NCBI GenBank assembly: GCA_035502995.1
Contig: DATJTW010000022.1
Coordinates: 1-64,000, forward strand
DNA from: CADEED01 sp035502995
GTDB taxonomy: Bacteria > Pseudomonadota > Gammaproteobacteria > Steroidobacterales > Steroidobacteraceae
Reading direction: 5' to 3'
Length of the DNA stretch: 64,000 bases
The notes under the pieces: model-generated
The model's input: only the letters and a program-made list of their open reading frames with translations
Told to the model about the DNA's origin: nothing
Databases searched by the model: none
Shown: positions 9,843 to 19,392 of the stretch, piece by piece
Numbering within the stretch: the first letter of the stretch is position 1
Layout of the letters: every line of letters begins with the position of its first letter
Made by a program: the position numbers and the translations under genes

Positions 9843-10307
9843 TCAGCGGCCGGAGACCGCGACGCACTCCACTTCCACCTGCGCGCCGACCGCGAGTCCG
9901 CTCACGCCCATCGCCGTGCGCGCCGGGTACGGCTCGCTGAAGAAGGTCTTGTAGATCTCGTTGAAGTCGCCCCACTTCGAAATGTCGGCGAGGATCACCG
10001 TGCACTTCACGACGTCGCGCATCGTGAGGCCGTGCGCCTCGAGCGTCGTCTTGATGTTGGCCATCGTCTGCCTGGACTCTTCCTTGATGCCGCCGGGCAC
10101 GAGCTTCAGCGTGCCGGGCTGGATGCCGATCTGGCCGGAGAGGATGAGCATGTCGCCGACGCGCACCGCCTCGGACAGCGGCACGCCGGCCGGGTAGACC
10201 TTGCCGGAATTCAGGAACTCGACCTTGCTGCCTTCCTTCGCGACGGCGTTCGACGCCATCGCGCAGGCGAGGACAGCGGCCAGCGCCGCGAGTAGTTCGT
10301 TCTTCAT
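9843..10307 (-). CDS. exported RidA-family (YjgF/YER057c/UK114) protein
   Basis: 154 residues. After a signal peptide (about 1-23, ending SNAVA) the rest is a full RidA domain: GMPLSEAVRVGDMLILSGQIG-type strand, QTMANIKTTLEAHGLTMRDVVKCTVIL, and YPARTAMGVSGLAVGAQVEVECVA, containing the Arg that binds the carboxylate in active deaminases. RidA hydrolyses reactive enamine/imine intermediates in the cytosol; an exported form is atypical and its substrate is unclear. ATG at 10307 has GGGAG upstream. Confidence 0.88.
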   Translation of the reverse strand: MKNELLAALAAVLACAMASNAVAKEGSKVEFLNSGKVYPAGVPLSEAVRVGDMLILSGQIGIQPGTLKLVPGGIKEESRQTMANIKTTLEAHGLTMRDVVKCTVILADISKWGDFNEIYKTFFSEPYPARTAMGVSGLAVGAQVEVECVAVSGR

Positions 10308-10330
10308 CTTCTTCTCCCTTGTCGAAATGA

Positions 10331-10720
10331 TCAGAACCAGTAGTCGCGCACCCGCCGGCCGTCGCGCGGCAGATCGTCGAACGTGTCGAAGCCGTCGAAA
10401 TGATCGATGGGGATGTCGGCCACCGCCTCCGGCTCGCTGAGCCGGACGTTGACGGCCAGCCGCCGGCGGCCCTGGTCATCGAGGCGCTTGCCGCGCCAGC
10501 TCACGACGCAGGCGCAGGTCGCGCAGAAATGGAAATCGATGGCCGTGCCGCGCGAGTACGAATGCGTCGCGCCGATGACGCGCACATCCTGGTTTTCGTG
10601 GCCGTAGATCCACAACACGCCGTAGCGGCGGCACACGGTGCAGTTGCACGCGGTCGCGCCGTCGGGTTGGCCGTCGAACTCCCACGAGACGGCGCCGCAG
10701 TGGCAGATGCCTTTGAGCAT
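10331..10720 (-). CDS. GFA/CENP-V family protein (second copy)
   Basis: 129 residues. Cys pairs GICHCGAV (N-terminus), ACNCTVCRRYG (about 24-35) and FHFCATCACVVSWRG (about 63-78) form the zinc sites of the GFA fold; the usual 'CG' after the last pair is 'CAC' here. It is only distantly similar to the copy at 4677-5120. It precedes the RidA-like gene by 23 bases on the same strand. Biochemical role unknown. Confidence 0.87.
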   Translation of the reverse strand: MLKGICHCGAVSWEFDGQPDGATACNCTVCRRYGVLWIYGHENQDVRVIGATHSYSRGTAIDFHFCATCACVVSWRGKRLDDQGRRRLAVNVRLSEPEAVADIPIDHFDGFDTFDDLPRDGRRVRDYWF

Positions 10721-10759
10721 GCGGCGAGAATGCCCGCGCGCCCGCCGACCCGCAACGAG

Positions 10760-11653
10760 TCAGCGCGCGTCGACCGCGATGTTCGAATGCGGTGCGACGC
10801 GGATGCGCTTCATCACCGCGCCGCCGGTCTTCGCGGACGGGTCCGATCCGGGGACGTCCCAGATGATGAAGGTCATGACGTAGTACTCGCCGGCCGGCAC
10901 CTTCTCGAAACGGAATTCGCCGCGCGCGTCGCAGGCGCCCTTCAGCAGGTATTCGTGATAGTCGGGCGCGTCGGGCGTGAACTTCGGCGGCTGATCCTCG
11001 ACCAGGATCTGTCCGGACTGGTTGCTGGCGTACGTGCGGAAGATCCGCTCGCTCGAGTACCCCGCGACCGGCAGTAGTTCGACCGGGAATCCGGCGCAGC
11101 TCTTCAGGCTGCCGTCCCGCAGCCGCAGCGACGTGCGGCCGGTCACGGTCGAATCGCCGGCGTCACGGACCCACTTCACGTCGTCGAGCACGAATGCGTT
11201 GGTGAGCTGCAGCGGCGCACCGGCGCAGGCGGATATGTGCACGTGGCGCAGCGTCCACGTGGCGGCGTCGCGGGCCCAGATCATGCTGAGACAGTCGTGC
11301 ACGTCGAGGCGCTTGCCGCCGGGCAGCGTGATCGAACCGGTGCGGTACCCGGTGACGATCGCGGCTCTATCGAGCGCGCGGACGTTCGCCTGTTCGACTC
11401 GCAGGTCGACTGCCGCGCCGCTGGCGAACACGCCGCGGAAATGATCGCGGGTCAGCGTCTTGAGCGTGCCTTCGGGCGGACTGAACTCGGTGAAACCGCC
11501 GGCCGGTAGATAGCCCGAGAGCGCCGCGAGGTCGGCGGCGGCGAGCGAGCGATACAACCCGTCCACCGCGGCGCGCACGTCGGCGGCGTCGTCCGCGCGC
11601 GCGGCGAGGCAAACGCTCAGCAGCGCCGTGGCCAGCCACGGCCGGTTCGTCAC
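10760..11653 (-). CDS. exported two-part protein: SnoaL/NTF2-like domain plus carboxypeptidase-regulatory-like domain
   Basis: About 297 residues from a GTG at 11653, 8 bases past the pyrG stop; an in-frame extension into pyrG is unlikely. A signal peptide spans about 1-20 (ends CLAARA). Residues ~22-145 look NTF2/SnoaL-like ('ADVRAAVDGLYRSLAAADLAAL' then strands ending WTLRHVHIS). The C-terminal part (~220-297) with GEFRFEKVPAGEYYVMTF resembles the beta-sandwich carboxypeptidase regulatory-like fold. No catalytic residues can be assigned. Weak Shine-Dalgarno suggests coupling to pyrG. Confidence 0.6.
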   Translation of the reverse strand: MTNRPWLATALLSVCLAARADDAADVRAAVDGLYRSLAAADLAALSGYLPAGGFTEFSPPEGTLKTLTRDHFRGVFASGAAVDLRVEQANVRALDRAAIVTGYRTGSITLPGGKRLDVHDCLSMIWARDAATWTLRHVHISACAGAPLQLTNAFVLDDVKWVRDAGDSTVTGRTSLRLRDGSLKSCAGFPVELLPVAGYSSERIFRTYASNQSGQILVEDQPPKFTPDAPDYHEYLLKGACDARGEFRFEKVPAGEYYVMTFIIWDVPGSDPSAKTGGAVMKRIRVAPHSNIAVDAR

Positions 11654-11661
11654 GGCGGCGC

Positions 11662-13308
11662 TCAGGCGCTGGCGGCTTCGGGCAGCTGCGCGTTGCGGTG
11701 CTGGCGTGCGGCCTTCACGAAGCCGGCGAACAGCGGGTGACCGTCGCGCGGCGTCGACGTGAACTCCGGGTGGAACTGCGTCGCCACGAACCACGGATGG
11801 CCCGGCAACTCGATGATCTCCACCAGGCCGTCCTTCGACAGGCCCGGGAATCGGAAGCCGGCCGCGGTGTAGCGGTCCATGTACGTGTTGTTGAACTCGT
11901 AGCGGTGACGATGGCGCTCGCGCACCTCTTCGTCGCCGTAGATGGAGCGCGCCAGCGTGTTCGGGGCGATGCGCACGTCCTGCGCGCCGAGGCGCATCGT
12001 GCCGCCCTTGCCGGTGGCGTCGTCGCGCTTCTGCTCGCCTTTCGCGGCGTCCTGCCATTCCGTGATCAGCGCGATCACGGGGTGCGGGCTCGCGCGGTTG
12101 AACTCGGTGCTGTTCGCGTTCTCGAGACCGAGCACGTGGCGACCGAACTCGATCGTGGCGAGCTGCATGCCGAGGCAGATGCCGAGGTACGGGATCTTGT
12201 TCTCGCGCGCGTAACGCACGGCGGCGATCTTGCCCTCGATGCCACGCTCGCCGAAGCCGCCGGGCACGAGGATCGCGTCCATGCCGCGCAGCGCGTGCGT
12301 GCCGTGTTTCTCGATGTCCGTCGATTCGATGTAGTGCACGTTGACGCGCGTGCGCGTCTTCACGCCGGCGTGGGTCAGCGCCTCGTTCAGCGAGATGTAG
12401 CTGTCCTTCACCTGCACGTATTTCCCGACCATCGCGATGTCGACCTGCCCGTCCGGGTTGGCCTTCGCGGCGACGACCTGCTTCCACTCGGTGAGATCGG
12501 CCGGCGGCACGTTGAGGCGCAGCTTGTCGACCACGATCTCGTCGAGGCCCTGCTCGTGCAGCAGCATCGGGATCTTGTAGATGTCGTCGGCGTCGATGCC
12601 GGAGATGACCGCACGCTCCTCGACGTTCGTGAACAACGCGATCTTGCGGCGCTGTTCGTCGGGCAGCGGGTTCTTGCAGCGGCACAACAGCACGTCGGGC
12701 TGGATACCGATGCCGCGCAGTTCCTTCACGCTGTGCTGCGTGGGCTTGGTCTTGATCTCGCCGGCGCCGCCGATGATGGGCACCAGCGTGAGATGCAAGA
12801 ACACGCAGTTGTTGCGGCCCAGCTCGACGCCAAGCTGGCGGATCGCCTCGAGGAACGGCAGCGACTCGATGTCGCCGACGGTGCCGCCGATTTCGACCAT
12901 GCACACATCCGCGTCGCCCGCGCCGAGCATGATCGAGCGCTTGATCTCGTCGGTGATGTGCGGGATGACCTGCACGGTGGCGCCCAGATAATCGCCGCGA
13001 CGTTCCTTCGCGATCACGCGCTCGTAGATGCGGCCGGTGGTGAAGTTGCTGTGCCGGCCCGTGGTCGTGCGCACGAAGCGCTCGTAGTGGCCGAGATCGA
13101 GGTCGGACTCGGTGCCGTCGTTCGTGACGAAAACCTCACCGTGCTGGAACGGGCTCATCGTGCCCGGATCCACGTTGATGTACGGGTCGAGCTTGACCAT
13201 CGCGACCTTCAGGCCGCGACCTTCGAGAATGGCGCCCAGCGAGGCGGCGGCGATGCCCTTTCCCAAAGAGGAAACGACGCCACCAGTGACGAATACGAAT
13301 CGTGTCAT
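11662..13308 (-). CDS. pyrG: CTP synthase
   Basis: 548 residues starting MTRFVFVTGGVVSSLGKG. Makes CTP from UTP, ATP and glutamine. The N-terminal amidoligase domain has the P-loop-like SSLGKG and SPFQHGEVFVTNDG; the C-terminal class I glutamine amidotransferase domain carries the nucleophile in YLGICLGMQ and the His/Glu pair in QFHPEFTS. Length matches the family. The ATG at 13308 is used because the in-frame upstream sequence is non-homologous. Lies between tilS and kdsA as in other gammaproteobacteria, though five extra small genes separate it from kdsA. Confidence 0.98.
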   Translation of the reverse strand: MTRFVFVTGGVVSSLGKGIAAASLGAILEGRGLKVAMVKLDPYINVDPGTMSPFQHGEVFVTNDGTESDLDLGHYERFVRTTTGRHSNFTTGRIYERVIAKERRGDYLGATVQVIPHITDEIKRSIMLGAGDADVCMVEIGGTVGDIESLPFLEAIRQLGVELGRNNCVFLHLTLVPIIGGAGEIKTKPTQHSVKELRGIGIQPDVLLCRCKNPLPDEQRRKIALFTNVEERAVISGIDADDIYKIPMLLHEQGLDEIVVDKLRLNVPPADLTEWKQVVAAKANPDGQVDIAMVGKYVQVKDSYISLNEALTHAGVKTRTRVNVHYIESTDIEKHGTHALRGMDAILVPGGFGERGIEGKIAAVRYARENKIPYLGICLGMQLATIEFGRHVLGLENANSTEFNRASPHPVIALITEWQDAAKGEQKRDDATGKGGTMRLGAQDVRIAPNTLARSIYGDEEVRERHRHRYEFNNTYMDRYTAAGFRFPGLSKDGLVEIIELPGHPWFVATQFHPEFTSTPRDGHPLFAGFVKAARQHRNAQLPEAASA

Positions 13309-13411
13309 GAGGGGGTCCCGTCGCGTGAGAAGTGGATGCGCTCGACGGGCCGGCAGTTTATCGGAGTGACGACTGTGACGAAACCGTTGCAGGAGTTCGC
13401 CGACGAAATTT

Positions 13412-14737
13412 TTATCCGTGGCTCCAGCGCAGTCGCGCACGGCGCCGGGATTTGACATTGGCGGCGATCGACGCGTCGACCCAGCGGTCACCGGCGATCA
13501 GCAGGCTTCCCTTGGGACCGGCCCCGAACAGCAGCGGCAGCGCGGCGCGGTCTTCGATCGGGAGACGCGCGGTCTGCAGCAGTTTTTTCAACGACTGCGT
13601 GCGGGCTCGCGGGCCGGGGCGCAGGGTTTCGCCGCCGGCGCGGGCGCGCAGCTCGAGTGCGGGCGGCAGCCGGTCGAGATCGATCGGTCCGCGGTCGTCG
13701 TCGATCAGCGCGAGGCGATCGCCCGCGTTGAAGATCAACTCGCGCTCGGTTTCCCAGCGCCATGATTTCGAAACGTTTTCGACGCGCGAATCGGCGCGCA
13801 GTTGAGAAAGCACTTCAAGTTCGAGGCGGCCGGCACGGCGACGCAGGCGCGCACCGGGCCAGCGGACGTCGGGTTGGGCGTCGGCGCGCACGGCGAGCAG
13901 CGGTCCAGTGATCTCTTTCAGCTGCGCGGCTGACGGCGCCTCGACGCCCATCGCGACGACGAAGGCGCGCAATGCGTTGCGGCGGCGGGCGGCGGGCAAC
14001 GCACGCAGCGCGGCGACGTTCAGGCCGTCGCCGTCCGCCGTGCGCGCGAGATCGGCGCGCGCGGTGGTGTCGAGCTGCGACTGCGCGTCCGCCATGTGGC
14101 GCGCCGTGCGTCCGAGCGCGGCGTCGATGCCGGGCCAGCGTTTGCGGATGACGGGCAGGACATCGTGGCGCAGGTAGTTGCGGGAGAAGCGCGTCTCGAG
14201 GTTCGTCGGATCGTCGATCCAGGTCAGCGCGTGACGCGTCGCATAGCGCGCGAGCTCGGCGCGAGACTCGCCGAGCAGCGGCCGCGCGAGGCGGCCGCGG
14301 CCGAACGGTGCGATCGGCGGCATGGCCGCGAGGCCAGCGACGCCCGCGCCGCGGAACAGCTGCAGCAGCAGCGTCTCGGCCTGGTCGTCCTGGTGTTGCG
14401 CGGTGACGAGCACTTCGCCGGGCTCGAGCGCGCGCTCGAGCAGCGCGTAGCGTGCGTCGCGGGCGGCGGCTTCGGGCGAGTCGCCCTTGCGTCTGGAGAT
14501 GGCGGCGCGGAGCACGATCAGCGGCACGCGCCAGCGACGCGCCTGAACCGCACAGGCCTTCGCCCACTCCGCACTCGCCGCCTGCAGTCCGTGATCGACG
14601 TGGATGAGCCGCAGATGCGCGAGACGTCGCCGCGCCTTCACGAGGCGGTGCGCGAGCACCGTCGAATCGAGCCCGCCGCTGAAAGCGATGACGATCCTCG
14701 GACGGGGACCGGCCAGCTCCAGCAGCTGCCCGATCAT
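13412..14737 (-). CDS. tilS: tRNA(Ile)-lysidine synthase
   Basis: 441 residues. Attaches lysine to C34 of the CAU-anticodon tRNA-Ile, switching it to read AUA. The PP-loop ATPase motif IAFSGGLDST is at residues ~17-26, followed by HVDHGLQ and AQHQDDQAETLLLQL. A TilS substrate-binding domain and C-terminal domain follow ('LRPGPRARTQSLKKLLQTARLP'). The start at 14737 (MIGQLLELAG) is preferred; a start 27 bases upstream would lie inside the GGGGAC/GTCCCC hairpin element. Confidence 0.95.
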   Translation of the reverse strand: MIGQLLELAGPRPRIVIAFSGGLDSTVLAHRLVKARRRLAHLRLIHVDHGLQAASAEWAKACAVQARRWRVPLIVLRAAISRRKGDSPEAAARDARYALLERALEPGEVLVTAQHQDDQAETLLLQLFRGAGVAGLAAMPPIAPFGRGRLARPLLGESRAELARYATRHALTWIDDPTNLETRFSRNYLRHDVLPVIRKRWPGIDAALGRTARHMADAQSQLDTTARADLARTADGDGLNVAALRALPAARRRNALRAFVVAMGVEAPSAAQLKEITGPLLAVRADAQPDVRWPGARLRRRAGRLELEVLSQLRADSRVENVSKSWRWETERELIFNAGDRLALIDDDRGPIDLDRLPPALELRARAGGETLRPGPRARTQSLKKLLQTARLPIEDRAALPLLFGAGPKGSLLIAGDRWVDASIAANVKSRRRARLRWSHG

Positions 14738-14746
14738 TTCGTGACT

Positions 14747-14779
14747 GTCCCCTTTTGCCAGCAAACGGGGACTGTCCCC
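14747..14779. repeat. GGGGAC/GTCCCC hairpin element between tilS and accA
   Basis: GTCCCCTTTT (14747-14756) pairs with AAACGGGGAC (14763-14772) around a GCCAGC loop, with one mismatch; a second GTCCCC (14774-14779) follows at once, so GGGGAC-T-GTCCCC is itself a short palindrome. It lies between the accA stop and the tilS start. A related element is at 57796-57822. It may act as a transcript-stabilising or weakly terminating hairpin. Confidence 0.7.
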
Positions 14780-14780
14780 A

Positions 14781-15746
14781 TTAATTCACGGACTCGTTGA
14801 AGACGCCGAAGCCGTTGATGCGCTCGTTGCGCGCGGCGCGGAGTTTGTCGGGCGTCAGTTTCTCGAGATCGTCGAGATGACGGATCAGCACCGCCTTCAT
14901 CGTCTCGGCGGTCATCTGCGGGTTGCGATGCGCACCGCCGATGGGCTCCGGGATGATCTCGTCGATCAAGCCGAGTTTCTTCAGGCGGTCGGCCGTCATG
15001 CCCATGGCCTCGGCCGCGACTTCCTTCTTGTCCTGGCTCTTCCACAGGATCGACGCGCAGCCTTCCGGCGTGATCACCGAGTAGGTGGAGAACTGCAGCA
15101 TCAGCAAACGGTCGCAGACGCCAATGGCCAGCGCACCGCCGGAGCCGCCCTCGCCGACGACGCAGGCGATGATCGGGACGCCGAGCACGGCCATCTCGAA
15201 TAGGTTGCGCGCGATCGCCTCGGACTGGTTGCGCTCTTCGGAACCGACGCCGGGGTACGCGCCCGCGGTGTCGATCAGCGTGATGATCGGCAGCCGGAAT
15301 CTTTCGGCGAGGCGCATCAGCCGCAGCGCCTTGCGATACCCCTCGGGTTTCGGCATGCCGTAGTTGCGGCGCACGCGCTCTTTCGTGTCGCGCCCTTTTT
15401 GATGGCCGATCAACATGACGGCGCGGCCATCCAGTCGCGCGAGCCCGCCGACGATCGCGAGATCGTCGCCGTACATCCGGTCGCCGTGCAGCTCGTGGAA
15501 GTCCGTGAAGATGAGGCTGGCGTAGTCGAGCGTGTACGGCCGCTGCGGGTGACGCGCGAGCTGCGTCATCTGCCACGGGGTCAGGTTCGCGAAGATGTTC
15601 TGGGTGAGCTGCTCGCTCTTGGCCTGGAGGCGGGTGATCTCCTCCTGGATGTTCACCGACGAGCCGGACGGAACGTGTTTCAGTTCTTCGATCTTGGCTT
15701 CAAGTTCGGCGATCGGCTGCTCGAAATCGAGGAAGTTAACTGCCAT
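14781..15746 (-). CDS. accA: acetyl-CoA carboxylase carboxyltransferase subunit alpha
   Basis: 321 residues. With AccD it moves the carboxyl group from carboxybiotin to acetyl-CoA, giving malonyl-CoA for fatty acid synthesis. Starts MAVNFLDFEQPIAELEAKIEEL; core segments GDRMYGDDLAIVGG, GHQKGRDTKERVRRNYGMPKPEGYRKALRLM (positions ~118-148), TAGAYPG, and GEGGSGGALAIG form the crotonase-like CoA site. Normal length. Directly downstream of dnaE (12-base gap), the conserved dnaE-accA pairing. Confidence 0.98.
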   Translation of the reverse strand: MAVNFLDFEQPIAELEAKIEELKHVPSGSSVNIQEEITRLQAKSEQLTQNIFANLTPWQMTQLARHPQRPYTLDYASLIFTDFHELHGDRMYGDDLAIVGGLARLDGRAVMLIGHQKGRDTKERVRRNYGMPKPEGYRKALRLMRLAERFRLPIITLIDTAGAYPGVGSEERNQSEAIARNLFEMAVLGVPIIACVVGEGGSGGALAIGVCDRLLMLQFSTYSVITPEGCASILWKSQDKKEVAAEAMGMTADRLKKLGLIDEIIPEPIGGAHRNPQMTAETMKAVLIRHLDDLEKLTPDKLRAARNERINGFGVFNESVN

Positions 15747-15758
15747 GGGGCCGGGAGT

Positions 15759-18700
15759 TTACCCGAAGTTATCCCGGTTTCCCGACCCGGCACCGGACTC
15801 GGCGGCCAGTTGCGGCGGCGGGCTGTAGAGGACGGCCAGGCAGCCGCGGCCGAAGAGCTTCTCCAGGTCCTCGAGCAGCGCGGGCGCGGGCCGGACTTTC
15901 CAGTCGGCACCGAACGAAAACGTGCCGCGCGCCTGCGCGCCGTAGTACTGGACGGCCACGTGACAGGCACCGCCGCGATACGGGGTCAGCGTCGTCTGCA
16001 GTCCGGCGAGCAGCTTTGCGTCCGTCGCGCGGATCTTGAGCACGATGCGCCGCGCTTCCTTCTCGCGCAGCCGCTCGAGCTCGCTGACCTTGTTCGCGCG
16101 CAGCACCCAGGTGTTGGCAAACTCGTCGAACCGCACCTTGCCTTCGATCAGCAGCAGCGCGTCCTTGACGAGCAACTCGCGGAACTGCTGGTACTGCTCG
16201 TCGAAGAAACTCACCTGCATGCGGCCGGTGTCGTCGTCGAGCGTGATCTCGGTGCGCGGTCCGCGCTTGCGCAGGTCCTCGAGCACGCCGGCTATCGCGA
16301 CGGCCTTGCCGCCGAAGAACGAGCGCCCGCCTTCCGGCGACGCCTGCGGCTTGTCCTGTTCGAGATAGTCGACGATGCGGCCGGTGATGAAGCGCGGCAG
16401 GTCGTTCACGAAACGGTCGATCGGGTGTCCGGAGATCGCGCGGCCCAAAGTTTCGCGTTCACCGCGCAGCCGCACGGCGTCGGTCCACTCGGCCTGGTCC
16501 GGCGCGCGCGAGCGCACCGCTTCGGGCACGTGCGCGGTGGACAGGCCGAAGATGTCGTGCTGGCCGGTTTCGTTCGCCTTCGTGTTCTGTTCGCCGAGCG
16601 CCAGCGCGGCGTCGAGGCGATGCATCAGCGTCGCGCGGTTCGCTGCGAGCCCGTCGAGACTGCCGGAGCGGATCAGCGCCTCGAGCACGCGGCGGTTGAC
16701 CTTCGACAGGTCGAGACGGCGGCACAGGTCTTCGAGGCTGGCGAAGTCGCCGTTCGCGCGGCGCTCGTCGACGATCGCATCGACCGCGCCCTGCCCCACG
16801 CCCTTGATGGCGCCGAGGCCATAGCGGATGGTCTTGTCGTCGACCACCGCGAATTCGTAGCTCGAGAGATTCACGTGCGGCGGCAGGATGGTGAGGCCGA
16901 CTTCCTTGCGGCAGTCGTACAGCAGTCCCACGACCTTGTCCGTGTGGTCCATGTCGGCCGACAGCACCGCGGCCATGTACGACGCGGCCTCGTGCCGCTT
17001 GAGCCACGCCGTCTGGTACGACAGCAACGCATACGCGGCGGAGTGCGACTTGTTGAAGCCGTAGCCCGCGAACTTCTCCATCAGGTCGAAGATGTGCGCG
17101 GCCTGCGCCTCGGGCACCTGATTCTTTACGGCACCACCGACGAACTTGCCGCGCTCCTTCGCCATCTCCTCGGGCTTCTTCTTGCCCATGGCGCGACGGA
17201 GCATGTCGGCGCCGCCCAGCGTGTAGCCGGCGAGCACCTGCGCGATCTGCATCACCTGCTCCTGGTACAGGATGACGCCGTAGGTCGGCGCGAGCACGGG
17301 CTGCAGCGACGGATGCAGATAGTCGATCGGCGGCGCCAACGGATCGTTGCGGCCGTGCTTGCGTTCGATGAAGTCGCCGACCATGCCGGACTCGAGCGGT
17401 CCCGGCCGGAAGAGAGCGACCAGCGCGACGATGTCCTCGAACGTGTCCGGCTTCAGGCGCCGGATCAGGTCCTTCATGCCGCGGGATTCCAGCTGGAACA
17501 CCGCGGTGGTCCGCGCCTCCTTCATGAGGTCGTAGGTCGGCTGGTCGTCCATCGGCAGCGCCGAGATGTCGAGCGGCGCCTCACCACTCGCCGCGCGGCG
17601 CGCGTTGATCAGCTTCACCGCGCGGTCGATGACGGTCAGCGTGCGCAGGCCGAGGAAGTCGAACTTCACGAGGCCCGCGGCCTCGACGTCGTCCTTGTCG
17701 AACTGCGTGACGACGCTGCCGCCCTTGTCGTCGGCGTACAGCGGCGCGAACTCCGTCAGCGTCGACGGCGCGATGACCACGCCGCCCGCGTGCATGCCGG
17801 CGTTGCGAGTCAGGCCTTCGAGACTCTTCGCGAGATCGAGGAGGTTCTTGATCTCCTCGTCTTCCTTGTAGAGGCGCTTGAGCTCGGGTTCCTTCTCGAT
17901 CGCGTCGTCGAGCGTGATGCCGAGCTCGAACGGGATCAGCTTCGCGATCTTGTCGACGTAGCCGTAGCCCATGCCGAGCACGCGGCCGCAGTCGCGCACC
18001 ACGGCCTTCGCGGCCATCGTGCCGTACGTGATGATCTGCGAGACGCGCTCGCGGCCGTACTTCTGCGAGACGTATTCGATGACGCGGTCGCGACCGTCCA
18101 TGCAGAAGTCGACGTCGAAGTCGGGCATCGACACGCGTTCGGGATTCAGGAAGCGCTCGAACAGCAGGTCGTACTTCAGCGGATCGATGTCGGTGATGCC
18201 CAGCGAATACGCGACCAGCGATCCGGCGCCCGAACCGCGGCCCGGTCCGACCGGCACGTCGTTGGCGCGCGCCCAGCGGATGAAGTCGGCGACGATCAGG
18301 AAGTAACCCGAGAAACCCATCTTGCCGATCACGCCGAGCTCGACGTCGAGCCGCGTTCGATAGTCGGCGAGACGCGCGCGCTGCACGGCGTCGAAGGTCT
18401 TCTCGCGGAATTCGAACCCCTTGAGCGACTCTTCGCGGATGTGCGCCTCGACGGAGACGCCCTCCGGCAGCGGGAAGATGGGCAGCCGCGATTCGCCGAG
18501 CTTGAGCGGCAGCGAGCAACGCCGCGCGATCTCGACGGTGTTGCGCAACGCCTCCGGGATGTCGGCGAACAGCCGTTCCATCTCGGCCGGCGAACGCAGG
18601 TATTGCGCGCCCGTGTACTTTCGCGGGCGCGACGGATCGGCGAGCTGCGCGCCGTCGGCGATGCAGACGCGCGCCTCGTGCGATTCGAAATCCTCGGCGG

Positions 18701-19313
18701 CCAGGAAGCGAACGTCGTTCGTCGCGACCACCGGGATGCCGGCCTCGTGCGCGAGAGCCACGGTCTTCGCCACGTTCGACTCGTCGTCGGGACGGCCGAG
18801 CCGCTGCAGCTCGAGGTAGTAGCGATCGCCGAACAGCTGCTGCCACTCGCGCGCGATCGTCAGCGCATCGGGCGCGCGACCGGCGGCCAGCGTGCGGCCG
18901 ACGTCACCCTCGGCGGCACCGGACAACGCGATGAGTCCGGCCGTGGTCGCGGACGTGAGCCACGCGCGATCGATCAGCGGCACGCCCTTCTCCTGGCCCT
19001 CGAGCCAGGCACGCGTGACGAGGTTCGCGACGTTCTGGTAGCCGCGCGGATCCTTGCAGAGCAGCGTGAGCCGAGTGTGCGGGCCGCGCGCGGCGCGGAC
19101 GAGCACGTCGACGCCGATGATGGGCTTGACGCCGCGCTTCAATCCCTCGCGATAGAACTTCACCATCGCGAACAGGTTGTGCTGGTCCGTGACCGCGACG
19201 GCCGGCATGCCGAGCGCCGCGGCGCGTTCCACCAGTTCGGGGATGCGCACCACGCTGTCCTGCAGCGAGTACTCGGTGTGCAGGCGCAGATGGACGAAAC
19301 GGGCGGCGGACAT
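15759..19313 (-). CDS. dnaE: DNA polymerase III alpha subunit
   Basis: 1184 residues, the replicative polymerase. An N-terminal PHP domain starts FVHLRLHTEYSLQDSVV; the C-family palm has the catalytic aspartates in MPDFDVDFCMDGR (about residue 400) and the third acid in KFDFLGLRTLTVID (about 550). GPGRGSGAGSLVAY and the helix-hairpin-helix/OB-fold tail are present. The final C-terminal segment for tau binding extends to the TAA at 15759. ATG at 19313. Follows (in transcription) an isolated stretch after DUF3034. Confidence 0.98.
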   Translation of the reverse strand: MSAARFVHLRLHTEYSLQDSVVRIPELVERAAALGMPAVAVTDQHNLFAMVKFYREGLKRGVKPIIGVDVLVRAARGPHTRLTLLCKDPRGYQNVANLVTRAWLEGQEKGVPLIDRAWLTSATTAGLIALSGAAEGDVGRTLAAGRAPDALTIAREWQQLFGDRYYLELQRLGRPDDESNVAKTVALAHEAGIPVVATNDVRFLAAEDFESHEARVCIADGAQLADPSRPRKYTGAQYLRSPAEMERLFADIPEALRNTVEIARRCSLPLKLGESRLPIFPLPEGVSVEAHIREESLKGFEFREKTFDAVQRARLADYRTRLDVELGVIGKMGFSGYFLIVADFIRWARANDVPVGPGRGSGAGSLVAYSLGITDIDPLKYDLLFERFLNPERVSMPDFDVDFCMDGRDRVIEYVSQKYGRERVSQIITYGTMAAKAVVRDCGRVLGMGYGYVDKIAKLIPFELGITLDDAIEKEPELKRLYKEDEEIKNLLDLAKSLEGLTRNAGMHAGGVVIAPSTLTEFAPLYADDKGGSVVTQFDKDDVEAAGLVKFDFLGLRTLTVIDRAVKLINARRAASGEAPLDISALPMDDQPTYDLMKEARTTAVFQLESRGMKDLIRRLKPDTFEDIVALVALFRPGPLESGMVGDFIERKHGRNDPLAPPIDYLHPSLQPVLAPTYGVILYQEQVMQIAQVLAGYTLGGADMLRRAMGKKKPEEMAKERGKFVGGAVKNQVPEAQAAHIFDLMEKFAGYGFNKSHSAAYALLSYQTAWLKRHEAASYMAAVLSADMDHTDKVVGLLYDCRKEVGLTILPPHVNLSSYEFAVVDDKTIRYGLGAIKGVGQGAVDAIVDERRANGDFASLEDLCRRLDLSKVNRRVLEALIRSGSLDGLAANRATLMHRLDAALALGEQNTKANETGQHDIFGLSTAHVPEAVRSRAPDQAEWTDAVRLRGERETLGRAISGHPIDRFVNDLPRFITGRIVDYLEQDKPQASPEGGRSFFGGKAVAIAGVLEDLRKRGPRTEITLDDDTGRMQVSFFDEQYQQFRELLVKDALLLIEGKVRFDEFANTWVLRANKVSELERLREKEARRIVLKIRATDAKLLAGLQTTLTPYRGGACHVAVQYYGAQARGTFSFGADWKVRPAPALLEDLEKLFGRGCLAVLYSPPPQLAAESGAGSGNRDNFG

Positions 19314-19392
19314 TGCTCGCGAGTTTACATGCGAACCCGCGCGGAATGGCCGGTTGAATTCCGCGACGACTTGGGATTCGTCGCCGCGGTCG

